A stretch of 33,793 nt of DNA from Syntrophaceae bacterium. Its GTDB lineage: Bacteria > Desulfobacterota > Syntrophia > Syntrophales > Smithellaceae. The position numbers and the translations under genes were made by a program. Shown piece after piece: positions 7,648 through 15,632 of this stretch. The notes under the pieces were generated by a model, which was not told where the DNA came from, made no database searches, and was given only the letters and a program-made list of their open reading frames with translations. Numbering within the stretch: the first letter of the stretch is position 1; each line of letters opens with the position of its first letter. Location: positions 1-33,793 of the forward strand of contig JAFGLS010000020.1 in the NCBI GenBank assembly GCA_016927935.1, read 5' to 3'.

Positions 7648-8139
7648 ATGGAATCGGGAAAGTTTTGCGACATAGCGGATGATTTTCAACATGGCAAAAA
7701 TTTTAAATGCGGATCGTTTGTTAAAATCGAAAATAATGTTGTTGTAGGTGATGATGTAACCATAGAAAATTATGTTCTGTTAAAAAAAGGTACAAGAATA
7801 GGCAATAATGTTTATGTAGACAGCTATTTCAGGTCTTCCGGAAATAACAAAATTGGAAGCAATGTTACATTGCGATTTGGCAGCACCATTGCCAGAGAAG
7901 TAACCGTGGAAGACGATGTATTTATATCTCCAAATGTTATGACCATTTATTCACGCCATACGGGTGAGAAAATCGGCGGCACTGTGATCGGCAAAGGAAC
8001 CCATGTTGGCACTGCCGCAGTCCTTGGACCTGGAGTTAAAATCGCCCCCAATTCTGTAATCGGAACTCAGTCATACGTCAGTAAGGATATAACCGAAGCA
8101 GGTATATATGCCGGAGTACCGGCAGTTAAGAAAAAATAG
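7648..8139 (+). CDS. Hexapeptide-repeat (left-handed beta-helix) acyltransferase
   Basis: 163 aa built almost entirely of [LIV]-G-x4 hexapeptide turns (for example VVVGDD, TRIGNN, NKIGSN, TVIGKG), ending in the xAT-type IYAGVPAVKKK tail. Such trimeric enzymes transfer acetyl or other acyl groups from CoA or ACP to sugars or amino groups; some relatives (gamma-carbonic anhydrases) do not. The start is set at ATG 7648 because AGGAGG (7635-7640) lies 7 bp from it, but only 1 bp from the upstream in-frame ATG at 7642. It is the last gene of the Hdr-like operon, 24 bp after the amidohydrolase. The acceptor is unknown; its association with the operon is by position and a strong ribosome-binding site. 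Confidence 0.78.
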   Translation: MESGKFCDIADDFQHGKNFKCGSFVKIENNVVVGDDVTIENYVLLKKGTRIGNNVYVDSYFRSSGNNKIGSNVTLRFGSTIAREVTVEDDVFISPNVMTIYSRHTGEKIGGTVIGKGTHVGTAAVLGPGVKIAPNSVIGTQSYVSKDITEAGIYAGVPAVKKK

Positions 8140-8473
8140 GGATCAAATGTCATGAGTTAATATAAATAAAAAATAATGAAGTTAATATACTTTCAGGATA
8201 AATTATTATTTTCATACATAATGTGGAGATGCCCCGCTTGAATTCCCATAATTTTTAACAAGGTTATTGTCTGCGGTCACTGAAGCATACAGCATTTATA
8301 CAAAATAAGGTTTTTTTCTTCTTTCCAAAATTAGTTTTAAAAAGTCGTCGGATACTTAAGAAATTAAACAATATTAATAAATATTAATCAATATTAATGT
8401 ACATTAAAATATTTCTTGACTTTTATTTAAAATTAGTGCCTTATGGAATGCAAGTGAGGTTTCGCTTTAATCT
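8140..8473. other. AT-rich intergenic region before the pilus cluster
   Basis: A 334-bp gap without a credible gene, RNA gene or clear terminator. The left two thirds are AT-rich sequence in which I see no strong structure. The right third holds the 10-bp-phased repeats (8361-8410) and a possible -35 box TTGACT at 8416-8421 with no convincing -10. It most likely carries the promoter of the XRE-ftsB-like-pil cluster. Confidence 0.6.
8361..8410 (+). repeat. Five 10-bp phased AT-rich direct repeats
   Basis: Five consecutive decamers: AAATTAAACA, ATATTAATAA, ATATTAATCA, ATATTAATGT, ACATTAAAAT. The three central units share ATATTAAT exactly; the outer two match at 7-8 positions. The 10-bp period equals about one DNA helical turn, so the units face one side of the helix. 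They end 5 bp before a TTGACT -35-like box and 63 bp before the XRE gene. They could be an intrinsically bent UP-type element or an array of protein-binding sites. Confidence 0.7.
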
Positions 8474-8671
8474 ATGATAGATAATATAAAGAAAAATCAC
8501 GTGAAAAAATTTCGAGAAACAATTCCCCTGAGTATATCCGAATTGGCAAGAAAAGCGGGACTGACTCCTCAAACAATTTCCAAAATGGAAAAGGGATTGT
8601 CCACAAGAAAGAATTCGGAACTGAAAGTAGCTAAGGCGCTGCAGAAAACATACGAAGAAGTGTTCCCCTGA
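8474..8671 (+). CDS. Small XRE-family helix-turn-helix protein
   Basis: 65 aa, essentially a single Cro/C1-type HTH: ISELARKAGL-TPQTISKMEKG is the helix-turn-helix, and VAKAL...YEEVF closes the domain. Such small proteins act as DNA-binding repressors or accessory regulators. No good Shine-Dalgarno is visible before the ATG, which suggests low expression or a leader start. It lies 63 bp downstream of the phased repeats and 56 bp upstream of an FtsB/DivIC-like gene that heads the pilus genes, so it may regulate its own operon. Its target is not known. Confidence 0.78.
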   Translation: MIDNIKKNHVKKFRETIPLSISELARKAGLTPQTISKMEKGLSTRKNSELKVAKALQKTYEEVFP

Positions 8672-8727
8672 TAAGGGAGAAGCATTTTGGGCTTACTCTT
8701 TAATTTTAGGAGAAAGCTTAATTCTAA

Positions 8728-8997
8728 ATGAAGATTATAGGCAGATTATTAATTTTGTTTTTGTTTTTAATGTCTCTTTTGATTACGTTTGGCAACCGAG
8801 GTATTATTGATAATTATTTTATGAGCAAAAGGCTGTCCGAATTGAAAATGCAAAATAAAGAAATAATAACGGAAAATAATGAATTAAAAAATAAAATATT
8901 TTTATTGCATAATGATATTAATTACATAGAAATGATAGCCCGCAATGAGTTAGGAATGGTGAAAAAAGGAGATATTGTTTACAGGTGGGCAAAATAA
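8728..8997 (+). CDS. FtsB/DivIC-like septum formation initiator protein
   Basis: 89 aa with the layout of FtsB/DivIC division proteins: an N-terminal transmembrane helix (about 5-22), a coiled coil rich in Glu/Lys/Asn (about 32-62), then the family signature YIEMIARNELGMVKKGDIVYRW. In known systems FtsB forms a complex with FtsL and FtsQ at the septum and activates peptidoglycan synthesis. AGGAGA lies 14 bp before the ATG, a rather long spacing. It precedes pilM by 35 bp. In many bacteria this family is next to enolase or other genes, so its placement before the pilus genes is notable. Confidence 0.8.
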   Translation: MKIIGRLLILFLFLMSLLITFGNRGIIDNYFMSKRLSELKMQNKEIITENNELKNKIFLLHNDINYIEMIARNELGMVKKGDIVYRWAK

Positions 8998-9032
8998 AAA
9001 CTAAGATTTAACAAAATGATTATGGTGTTTTA

Positions 9033-10118
9033 ATGCTTGATTTGAAAGAAATATTTTCCGGGAAAAAAATGCTTGTCGGCTTGGATATCGGTTCAAGCTC
9101 CATAAAATTAGCGGAAGTCATAAGCAGTGCCAAAGGACATTATCTTAACCGTTTTTGTGAAGTTCCCTTAACCAAAGGCACGATTATTGACGGCATCCTG
9201 GCTGATGCCAACACTCTATCTTCAAAAATCAAGGAGATTTTTAAACTTGCCAAATGCGGTCGCAAAGGGATAGTAACTTCCCTTGCGGGAAATTCCGTCA
9301 TTATAAAAAAAGTTACTTTAGAGCGAATGAACGAATCGGAATTGCGTGATTTAATTCATGATGAAGCAGGAAAGTATTTGCCCTTTGATAATATGGATGA
9401 TGTAAATTATGATTTTCAGATTCTAGGTGAGAATAACTACAATCCCAATCAGATTGATATTGTCATCGTTGCGGCCAAAAAAGAAATCGTCAACAGTTAT
9501 ATGGATGCGGCAACTGCCGCTGGGCAGAATATCGAAATTGTAGATGTTGCTCCATTTGTCCTGGAAACCTTATACGGGGTCAATTACGAATTTGACAATG
9601 AGGAAATTGTTGTACTTATCAATATAGGAGCAAGTACCACGGGCATTAATGTAGTTAAAGGCGGCACGTCCGTCTTTACCAGGGATTTTGCCCTGGCCGG
9701 CAATTCAATAACTGAAGCTGTCCAAGAAAAATACAAATCGGCAACTTTTGAAGACGCGGAAAAATTAAAGGTAGAAGGCCTTTCTCAAGGCAGTGAAGGA
9801 GATATTCTGGATTTAAAAAATAATATCCTTCAATTTGCCCAGCCTATCTGTATGGAAATTGAAAGATCAATTGACTATTTTCGCTCAACTTTTGGTGGAG
9901 AAGACATCAAACAGATATTGCTTGCCGGAGGATCGGCCAGAATTCCCAATCTGGCAAAACATTTATCGGAAATGCTTAATGTCAAAACAGAGATAATAGA
10001 TCCATTTTTAAAAATTAATTACAACAAAAGAAATATTGACGCAAAAAATTTAGAAAATATTAAACCTGTTGCGGCAACAGCAATAGGTCTAGGATTAAGG
10101 AAAATAGGCGACAAATGA
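9033..10118 (+). CDS. pilM: Type IV pilus assembly protein PilM
   Basis: 361 aa actin-like ATPase of the PilM/FtsA class. It shows the phosphate-1 motif VGLDIGSSSIKLAEV (15-29), phosphate-2 region LINIGASTTGINVV (195-208) and adenosine motif LLAGGSARIPNL (296-307). PilM sits on the inner face of the cytoplasmic membrane and binds the N-terminal tail of PilN, linking the cytoplasmic motors to the alignment complex. The length matches the family (about 350 aa). The gene overlaps pilN by 4 bp (ATGA), a sign of coupled translation, and begins the canonical pilMNOPQ order. Confidence 0.95.
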   Translation: MLDLKEIFSGKKMLVGLDIGSSSIKLAEVISSAKGHYLNRFCEVPLTKGTIIDGILADANTLSSKIKEIFKLAKCGRKGIVTSLAGNSVIIKKVTLERMNESELRDLIHDEAGKYLPFDNMDDVNYDFQILGENNYNPNQIDIVIVAAKKEIVNSYMDAATAAGQNIEIVDVAPFVLETLYGVNYEFDNEEIVVLINIGASTTGINVVKGGTSVFTRDFALAGNSITEAVQEKYKSATFEDAEKLKVEGLSQGSEGDILDLKNNILQFAQPICMEIERSIDYFRSTFGGEDIKQILLAGGSARIPNLAKHLSEMLNVKTEIIDPFLKINYNKRNIDAKNLENIKPVAATAIGLGLRKIGDK

Positions 10119-10663
10119 TTAAAATTAATCTTTTACCATATCGGGAGAAAGAAAAAAAAGATACCTTTTCCAGGCAAATATTTATTGCTGCTGGTTCATT
10201 TGTCATTTTTATTCTAATACTTATTTGGATAACTATTTGGATACAATCTTCTATTAGTGACCTGGAAAATCAGATAAAAGAATCGGAATCTTTAATTGCC
10301 GATTTGGATAAAAAAATAGGAGATGTAGAAAAATTTAAAAAAGACAAACAGGAACTTGAACTGAAAATAGGAATAATTGATACATTGGAAGAGAACCGTT
10401 TGGCTCCGGTGAAAACACTGGACAATCTGGCTTTGCTCGTTCCTTCCAAGGATATCTGGCTTTTGAGGATAACCCAAAAAGATAAAAATATTAATATTGA
10501 AGGAATTGGCAGAAACCCTATAGTGGTAGCTAATTTTATGAAAACAGTAGAACAATTTAAGGCGATAAAGTCAGTTAATTTGATAGCTTCAAAAAAGACT
10601 GAAATAAAAGGAATTACCTTACAGCAATTTACTTTTGCCTGTGTTTTAGAGAAGGGATTTTAA
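10115..10663 (+). CDS. pilN: Type IV pilus inner-membrane protein PilN
   Basis: 182 aa. It starts with the conserved cytoplasmic PilM-binding motif INLLPYR (3-10), followed by one transmembrane helix (about 25-45), a coiled coil (about 47-75) and a periplasmic ferredoxin-like fold. PilN forms heterodimers with PilO in the inner-membrane alignment complex. It is encoded between pilM (4-bp overlap) and pilO (3-bp gap), as in other bacteria. No abnormality is seen. Confidence 0.93.
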   Translation: MIKINLLPYREKEKKDTFSRQIFIAAGSFVIFILILIWITIWIQSSISDLENQIKESESLIADLDKKIGDVEKFKKDKQELELKIGIIDTLEENRLAPVKTLDNLALLVPSKDIWLLRITQKDKNINIEGIGRNPIVVANFMKTVEQFKAIKSVNLIASKKTEIKGITLQQFTFACVLEKGF

Positions 10664-10666
10664 TAT

Positions 10667-11368
10667 ATGGCCATAGATTTAAATACCATAAAAAAAATGC
10701 CCCTTAAGATGAAGATCGTGGTTATTTTTCTAGGATTTTTATTAATTTCTTATTTATATTATTTTTCTTTCCTAAATTCATCTTTAAATAAAAAAAGCTC
10801 TCTAACTACAAAACTTTCAGAGATGCAGGATAAAATTAAACAACAAGAAAAGATTGCTAACCAACTAAAATCTTATATGGACTCTGTTAAAGCCCTACAG
10901 GCAAATTACAAGATAGCCTTACAAAAGCTTCCCAACCAGCGGGAAATACCCAATCTTTTTCATTCGGTAGCAGAAGCAGGCAAGGATGCCGGAATAGATT
11001 TTGTATTATTTGCACCCCAGGCATCAACCCCCAAAGGGGTGGATAAACCACCGCCCGCAACACCAAAAGCAGCGGCATTATTAAAACCTTCCGACCAGCG
11101 CGGACAGGCACCGGCACAGCCGGCCGGAGGAAGAAAAGCCGCTGCTGCCCCCCCTGAACCTTTTTATGAGGAGATACCTGTACAAGTAGCAGTTGTGGGC
11201 ACTTATCAGAATATTTTATATTTCTTTGACAAGGTAGCTAAGCTACCTCGAATAGTTAATATTTCTAATATTTCAATTGGTGACAGAAAGGAATTAAAAG
11301 ATAAAGACCATTTTGTTCTTACTGCATCTTTTACGATAAAAACATACATGTTTATTGATAAAAAATAA
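10667..11368 (+). CDS. pilO: Type IV pilus inner-membrane protein PilO
   Basis: 233 aa. A short cytoplasmic tail and one transmembrane helix (about 16-34) are followed by a coiled coil (about 38-78) and the periplasmic PilO fold, split by a Pro/Ala-rich insert at about 117-167. The insert is low complexity and probably disordered. PilO pairs with PilN and contacts PilP. It is preceded by pilN (3 bp) and followed by pilP (20 bp). The insert is the only unusual part. Confidence 0.92.
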   Translation: MAIDLNTIKKMPLKMKIVVIFLGFLLISYLYYFSFLNSSLNKKSSLTTKLSEMQDKIKQQEKIANQLKSYMDSVKALQANYKIALQKLPNQREIPNLFHSVAEAGKDAGIDFVLFAPQASTPKGVDKPPPATPKAAALLKPSDQRGQAPAQPAGGRKAAAAPPEPFYEEIPVQVAVVGTYQNILYFFDKVAKLPRIVNISNISIGDRKELKDKDHFVLTASFTIKTYMFIDKK

Positions 11369-11388
11369 AAAACGAGTGAAAAACCGAA

Positions 11389-12063
11389 ATGAAAAAAACA
11401 AAACTCATTCTTCTTAACACTCTTATAATTGTCTTTACATCAGCATTTTTTTCTCTTGCCGCTGAAGTAAAAAATGTTTCGGTCCCGACTCCTGCTGTTT
11501 CAACAAAAGTGGTTCCCGCTTCAACAAATGTTCCTGTTGTCAGTCAACCCCCGTCTGCCCCTGCAGCTACAAATACTCCTGTTACCGGTCAAATCCAACC
11601 TGTTCCTGCTCCAAACGCTCCTGTTGTCGGTCAAATACCATCTGCTCCGGCGGCGACAAACGTTCCTGCCCCTAGTGCAACAACCCAGCCTGCTGCCACA
11701 TTAAGCTCACGTGATAACTATTATTATAATCCATCGGGGAAACCCGATCCTTTTCTTCCATTCATAAAGATAGAAACTGCTAAACAAAAAATAGAAAAGG
11801 CTAAAAAGAAAGCGCCTCTTTCCATTTTCCCTTTACAAAGAGCTGAAACAACTGCCTACAGGGTAGTCGGAATTGTCGGCAATAAAGACCGCAGGGTGGC
11901 AATAGCTCAAGATGCCGCAAAAAAGTTCTATCCTTTATTGGTAGGAACGCGAATTGGATTACGCAATGGTAAGGTAGCGGAAATTTTGGCCGACCGAGTC
12001 ATTGTGGAAGAATATGAGAATAATAAAAAATCAAGAGTAATTTTAAAACTGCGCAAAAATTAA
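11389..12063 (+). CDS. pilP: Type IV pilus assembly protein PilP
   Basis: 224 aa. A signal peptide (1-25, cleavage near SLAA-E) without a lipobox cysteine is followed by a Pro/Ala/Thr-rich linker (about 30-105) and then the PilP domain, with its hallmark DPFLPF (about 118-124) and a beta-rich C-terminus (about 150-222). PilP bridges the PilN/PilO complex to the PilQ secretin; the long disordered linker fits a span across the periplasm. Many PilPs are lipoproteins; this one appears secreted or membrane-anchored through its leader only. The neighbours are pilO and pilQ. Confidence 0.9.
   Translation: MKKTKLILLNTLIIVFTSAFFSLAAEVKNVSVPTPAVSTKVVPASTNVPVVSQPPSAPAATNTPVTGQIQPVPAPNAPVVGQIPSAPAATNVPAPSATTQPAATLSSRDNYYYNPSGKPDPFLPFIKIETAKQKIEKAKKKAPLSIFPLQRAETTAYRVVGIVGNKDRRVAIAQDAAKKFYPLLVGTRIGLRNGKVAEILADRVIVEEYENNKKSRVILKLRKN
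11530..11661 (+). repeat. Imperfect 42-45 bp coding repeats in pilP
   Basis: Three units within the PilP linker encode VPVVSQPPSAPAATN (11530-11574), TPVTGQIQPVPAPN (11575-11616) and APVVGQIPSAPAATN (11617-11661). They keep the frame and the pattern xPVxxQ-Pro/Ala-N. Unit number probably varies between strains and sets the linker length. Confidence 0.75.
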
Positions 12064-12077
12064 TATGAGGTAAAGTC

Positions 12078-13844
12078 ATGAAAAAAAATTTCCCAAAAAT
12101 ATTTATTGCATTGGCGATTATGGCATGTATTTTTACATATGTAATGGGAGATTCCTCTGCAGAATCCCAAGATCCTGGAAATAAAGGAGAAGCAGCTTCT
12201 TCCACGGGAATGCTGGAAAATGTCTTGCTGGCCAAATTGCCCGGCAAGGAAAGGGTTCATCTTGTTGTTTCCAGACAGCCTGAACGGCCTCCTGACGTCA
12301 AAAACAAGGTCAACGGAAGTTATCTGATAAAACTTGAAGATATTGATGTACTGGACAACCTCTGCCGTACCATAGGAGAGGGGGAACTGGACAACATCAC
12401 CAAAGTTGTTCCTTCACGACAATTAATAAATGGTAAAAACGGAGTTTATATAAATATTTACGCCAATAAGGTTGTTCCTTATTCCATAAGACAGGAAGGG
12501 CAGGACATATTAATTGATTTTAACGTCTCCGGCCTGGATCTGAGAAAAACAGGTGTCTCTGGAAAAGCAGTCGCAAAAGTCAGTGCTGAGAAAGAAAAAA
12601 CCGACATTCTCAAGAAAGATGAAGATCTGGACGCCCTTTTAAAACAAGTCGAGACAAAAAAACCAACGGAAAGGATAGTATCTCTTGATTTTCAGGACGC
12701 TGATATAAAAAGTGTTTTCCGTCTCATGGCTGAATACGGAAATGTCAGTATCATTACCAGTGATGAAGTCAAAGGCAATATTACCCTGGCTATGAAAAAT
12801 GTTCCCTGGACGAAAGCCCTGGAAACCATACTAGATGTCAACAGTCTGACCAAAAGAGAAGAAGGGAATATCATTATAGTGTCAACAAGAGACAGAAAGA
12901 AAAAAGATGACGACGCCAAACTGAAAGAAATAGCGGACGAAAAAAAGAAAAGAGAAGAAGAACGGCTGAATCTTGCGGACAAGGGTATGCTGAAGCAGAT
13001 AATGATTGAAGCAAAAATTGTCGAGGCAACTGAAGGATTTGTCAGAAATCTGGGCATTCAGTGGGGTTTTGGCACTTATCAGAGTCCACATATCAGTGGT
13101 AGTCGATATGGAGTTGGCGTTTTAGGCGGCAGTAGTACAGCAACAGCAAATCAACAATCGCTAGATTATCCATCTCAAATCGGAATTGTAAAGAGTGGTG
13201 GTGCAGGAGCTTTAACTACAGCTGCGGTAAATTTTCCTGCGGCTTTGTCATCGCCGGCCATTGGCCTTGTTTTCGGCGGGGCAACCGGTTTTATAGAGGC
13301 GCAGATTGCCGCGCTGGAAAATAACAATCAAGGCAAAATAATCTCCTCACCAAAGGTTGTCACAATGGAGGGCATCACGGCCAGTATTAAACAGGGAGAC
13401 GAGGTTCCTTATATAACACCGGCATCCGGCACATCGCCCGCAACCGTCGCCTTCAAGGAAGCTCTTTTGAAACTGGATGTAACGCCTAAATTAACTCCGG
13501 AGGGGAAAATTTCCATGAAAATCAAGGCCAGCAATGATACCCCGGACTGGTCTAAAGCCGCCTTAAATCCACAAGGCAATCCTCCCATTGTCAAGAGTGA
13601 AGTTGATTCAACGGTTGTCATTAATGACGGAGAAACGATTGTAATAGGTGGAATTCTAAAGTCAACTGATACGAAAAGCACCAGCGGCTGGCCCTGGCTC
13701 CAGAAAATTCCTGTTCTGGGCTGGTTGTTTAAGAAAGAGGATATAAACAGGGAAAAAAGACAACTGTTGATCTTTGTAACGCCGAAGGTATTGCAGAACG
13801 ACTACAAAGGTGAGAACCAGGAAAGCCTGATAAAAAACAATTGA
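12078..13844 (+). CDS. pilQ: Type IV pilus secretin PilQ
   Basis: 588 aa outer-membrane secretin that forms the pilus exit pore. A signal peptide (about 1-29) is followed by one AMIN domain (about 45-150, peptidoglycan binding), a secretin N-terminal STN domain (199-270, opening IVSLDFQDADIKSVFRLM), a highly charged Lys/Glu stretch (271-300), and the secretin beta-barrel domain (about 305-580) with KIISSPKVVTMEG and the C-terminal VPVLGWLFKKE-like segment (KIPVLGWLFKKED). It is somewhat shorter than PilQ with two or three AMIN domains (around 700 aa). It closes the pilMNOPQ set, 14 bp after pilP; a TPR lipoprotein, probably its pilotin, follows. Confidence 0.95.
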   Translation: MKKNFPKIFIALAIMACIFTYVMGDSSAESQDPGNKGEAASSTGMLENVLLAKLPGKERVHLVVSRQPERPPDVKNKVNGSYLIKLEDIDVLDNLCRTIGEGELDNITKVVPSRQLINGKNGVYINIYANKVVPYSIRQEGQDILIDFNVSGLDLRKTGVSGKAVAKVSAEKEKTDILKKDEDLDALLKQVETKKPTERIVSLDFQDADIKSVFRLMAEYGNVSIITSDEVKGNITLAMKNVPWTKALETILDVNSLTKREEGNIIIVSTRDRKKKDDDAKLKEIADEKKKREEERLNLADKGMLKQIMIEAKIVEATEGFVRNLGIQWGFGTYQSPHISGSRYGVGVLGGSSTATANQQSLDYPSQIGIVKSGGAGALTTAAVNFPAALSSPAIGLVFGGATGFIEAQIAALENNNQGKIISSPKVVTMEGITASIKQGDEVPYITPASGTSPATVAFKEALLKLDVTPKLTPEGKISMKIKASNDTPDWSKAALNPQGNPPIVKSEVDSTVVINDGETIVIGGILKSTDTKSTSGWPWLQKIPVLGWLFKKEDINREKRQLLIFVTPKVLQNDYKGENQESLIKNN

Positions 13845-13895
13845 AACACCAAAGAATCCTCGTTTTTTATTGAAACCCGATTCCCCTATTTTAAA

Positions 13896-14678
13896 ATGGT
13901 TTTTAATAAGATGAGACTGATAGTAAATAGAGCTGCTTTAACATTTATTTTTCTGGCAATAATTCTTTGTTCATCCTGCACCTACACACCATGGCACAGG
14001 GAACAAGCGGAAATATTCTTGAACAAAGGTATCTCCTATTTACAAATCGGGCAGTTCCACAGCGCCTTAAAAGAACTGCTGGAATCCGAAAAGTACTATT
14101 CCGGCAACCCCAAAGTCCATTATTATTTAGGCATAGCTTACCACGGCAAAGGCTTGCAAGATGAGGCCATCGAGGAATTTAAAGAGGCAATATTTCTTGA
14201 TGAAAATTATTCCGAAGCGCATAACTATCTGGGAACGTTGTATGCGGAAAGAAGACTATGGAATAAAGCGATCGAGGAATATGAAAAGGCGGTCAGCAAT
14301 TATCTGTATGATACGCCTTCCCTGTCTCTTTATAATATGGCCTGGGCATATTATTCCAAAAGGGACTATGGAAAAGCCCTTGCTAAATATCAGGAAGTGC
14401 TCGATATAGATCCGATGACCAGGTTGCGTCCGCAGATTGAAAAAAACATCGGTCTTATTTATTTTGATCAGAACAATTGCGCTGAAGCCATAAAATATTT
14501 AAAAAAATCCGTTGAACTGAACTCTTTTCTTTTTGATGCTTATTTTCATTTAGGCGAATGCTATTTAAAAATTAAAGACAATGGTAACGCGAGAATTGCT
14601 TTCCAAAACGTTATTCAGTTATCACCTGATTCATCTTTTGGTCAAAGGGCCAAAAATTATCTGCAATTATTAAGGTAA
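13896..14678 (+). CDS. TPR lipoprotein, probable PilF/PilW-type pilotin
   Basis: 260 aa. The N-terminus has a hydrophobic leader ending in LCSSC, an acceptable lipobox with Cys at about residue 28, so an exported lipoprotein is likely. About six TPR units fill the rest, with the pattern GxxYxxxGxxxxAIxxxxxAL. PilF/PilW (TPR pilotins) help PilQ assemble in the outer membrane, and the position directly after pilQ supports this role. The start at ATG 13896 is chosen; ATG 13911 is also possible, and neither has a clear Shine-Dalgarno. The family is certain; the pilotin function is inferred from context. Confidence 0.75.
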   Translation: MVFNKMRLIVNRAALTFIFLAIILCSSCTYTPWHREQAEIFLNKGISYLQIGQFHSALKELLESEKYYSGNPKVHYYLGIAYHGKGLQDEAIEEFKEAIFLDENYSEAHNYLGTLYAERRLWNKAIEEYEKAVSNYLYDTPSLSLYNMAWAYYSKRDYGKALAKYQEVLDIDPMTRLRPQIEKNIGLIYFDQNNCAEAIKYLKKSVELNSFLFDAYFHLGECYLKIKDNGNARIAFQNVIQLSPDSSFGQRAKNYLQLLR

Positions 14679-14690
14679 ACGTTTCATATT

Positions 14691-14916
14691 AATGAACAAA
14701 CCCCGCCGCAACGGGGTATCCAAACGAATTTGCGCCCCAAGGGGCGGGGAATTAGATCCACATTTATCCCACTCGGCCTATAGTGACCTTTAGGTTATTC
14801 GCCTCGGGGATAATTCGATCATCAAATTTCAGTGCACTCCGTTTCTGAAATTTGGGTCTCATTAAAAAATCTATGAATTCTTGACACACCACATCGGCTG
14901 TGTTACGTAGCGCGAA
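14691..14916 (-). repeat. Modular hairpin repeat, copy R2
   Basis: Inverted relative to R1 for most of its length. Arms: 14701-14707/14743-14749 (CCCCGCC/GGCGGGG), 14764-14770/14807-14813 (TTATCCC/GGGATAA, surrounding the core), 14823-14832/14845-14854 (CAAATTTCAG/CTGAAATTTG). The core lacks 20 bp relative to R1 (the part equal to 237-256 there). The block 14882-14916 has the same flanks as 41-76 of R1 (TGACACAC and CGTAGCKCGAA) but a different inner stem, and here it has the same strand orientation as in R1. The stems after pilus gene 14678 could also serve as transcription stop; no U-tract makes this convincing. Confidence 0.83.
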
Positions 14917-14945
14917 ATTGTATCTTTAATTTAGCTTGCTGAAAT

Positions 14946-15632
14946 ATGGAAATAAAAAATTTTAGCGAAAACCACAACTATTTTCTGCGCCAAGCAGAGG
15001 AAAATCTACGACACAATAATTTTACTGAAGCGTTAAATCTTTCCGCAGAACAATTGCGGACTTTTCCCGATGACGCCGATGCCCTTGGAATTTATTGTGA
15101 AGCACTGATTGGTATGGGTAAGCTTGAAGATCTCCGTGAATCACTAAATAAAGTAGCAGAAATCATTTCCAGGCTTAACCTTATTCATGAACGCGCAGGT
15201 GATGCATGCCGTGAAAATGGTTTCCATAATGAAGCTGCTTCCTGTTATGAAAGATTTTTATCTCTGCGTCCTGATGCCGAGAAAGCCGTCGAAATGATTG
15301 GAAAAATAGCTTTTCTGGAACAGCAGGACACTTCCCCCTCCGCTATTGATCCTGAGGATGAAAACCATGGACACCAACAGGACTTTTTTACCGTGACAAT
15401 GGCTAAATTGTACATTGAACAGGGGCATTTTCATGATGCGGAAATAATTCTTGAGGAAATAATAAAAAGAGAGCCTGAAAACAGACAAGCCCTGACCATG
15501 CTCAGCGAGCTAAAACAATCGCCTGTTTTGCAATCACAGGAAGAAACCGAATCTTTTAAAAGAGATAACCTTATTATAACCCTTTCGTCCTGGCTCAAAA
15601 ACATTGAAAGGTTAAAGATTAATGGCGCATAA
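14946..15632 (+). CDS. TPR-containing protein of unknown function
   Basis: 228 aa, no signal peptide or membrane helix, so probably cytosolic. Degenerate TPR units are visible at about 12-45, 80-112 and 146-180 (for example AKLYIEQGHFHDAEIILEEI). A charged linker at about 128-142 separates them. It overlaps the downstream peptidase gene by 11 bp, so the two are co-translated. TPR proteins act as protein-binding platforms; I cannot name the partner. A TTGACA at 14881-14886 in repeat R2 might be its -35 box, but no matching -10 is clear. Confidence 0.7.
   Translation: MEIKNFSENHNYFLRQAEENLRHNNFTEALNLSAEQLRTFPDDADALGIYCEALIGMGKLEDLRESLNKVAEIISRLNLIHERAGDACRENGFHNEAASCYERFLSLRPDAEKAVEMIGKIAFLEQQDTSPSAIDPEDENHGHQQDFFTVTMAKLYIEQGHFHDAEIILEEIIKREPENRQALTMLSELKQSPVLQSQEETESFKRDNLIITLSSWLKNIERLKINGA

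Noticed and set aside
8361-8410. Possible short CRISPR array
   Set aside because: Units are contiguous 10-bp AT-rich decamers without spacers and there are no cas genes.
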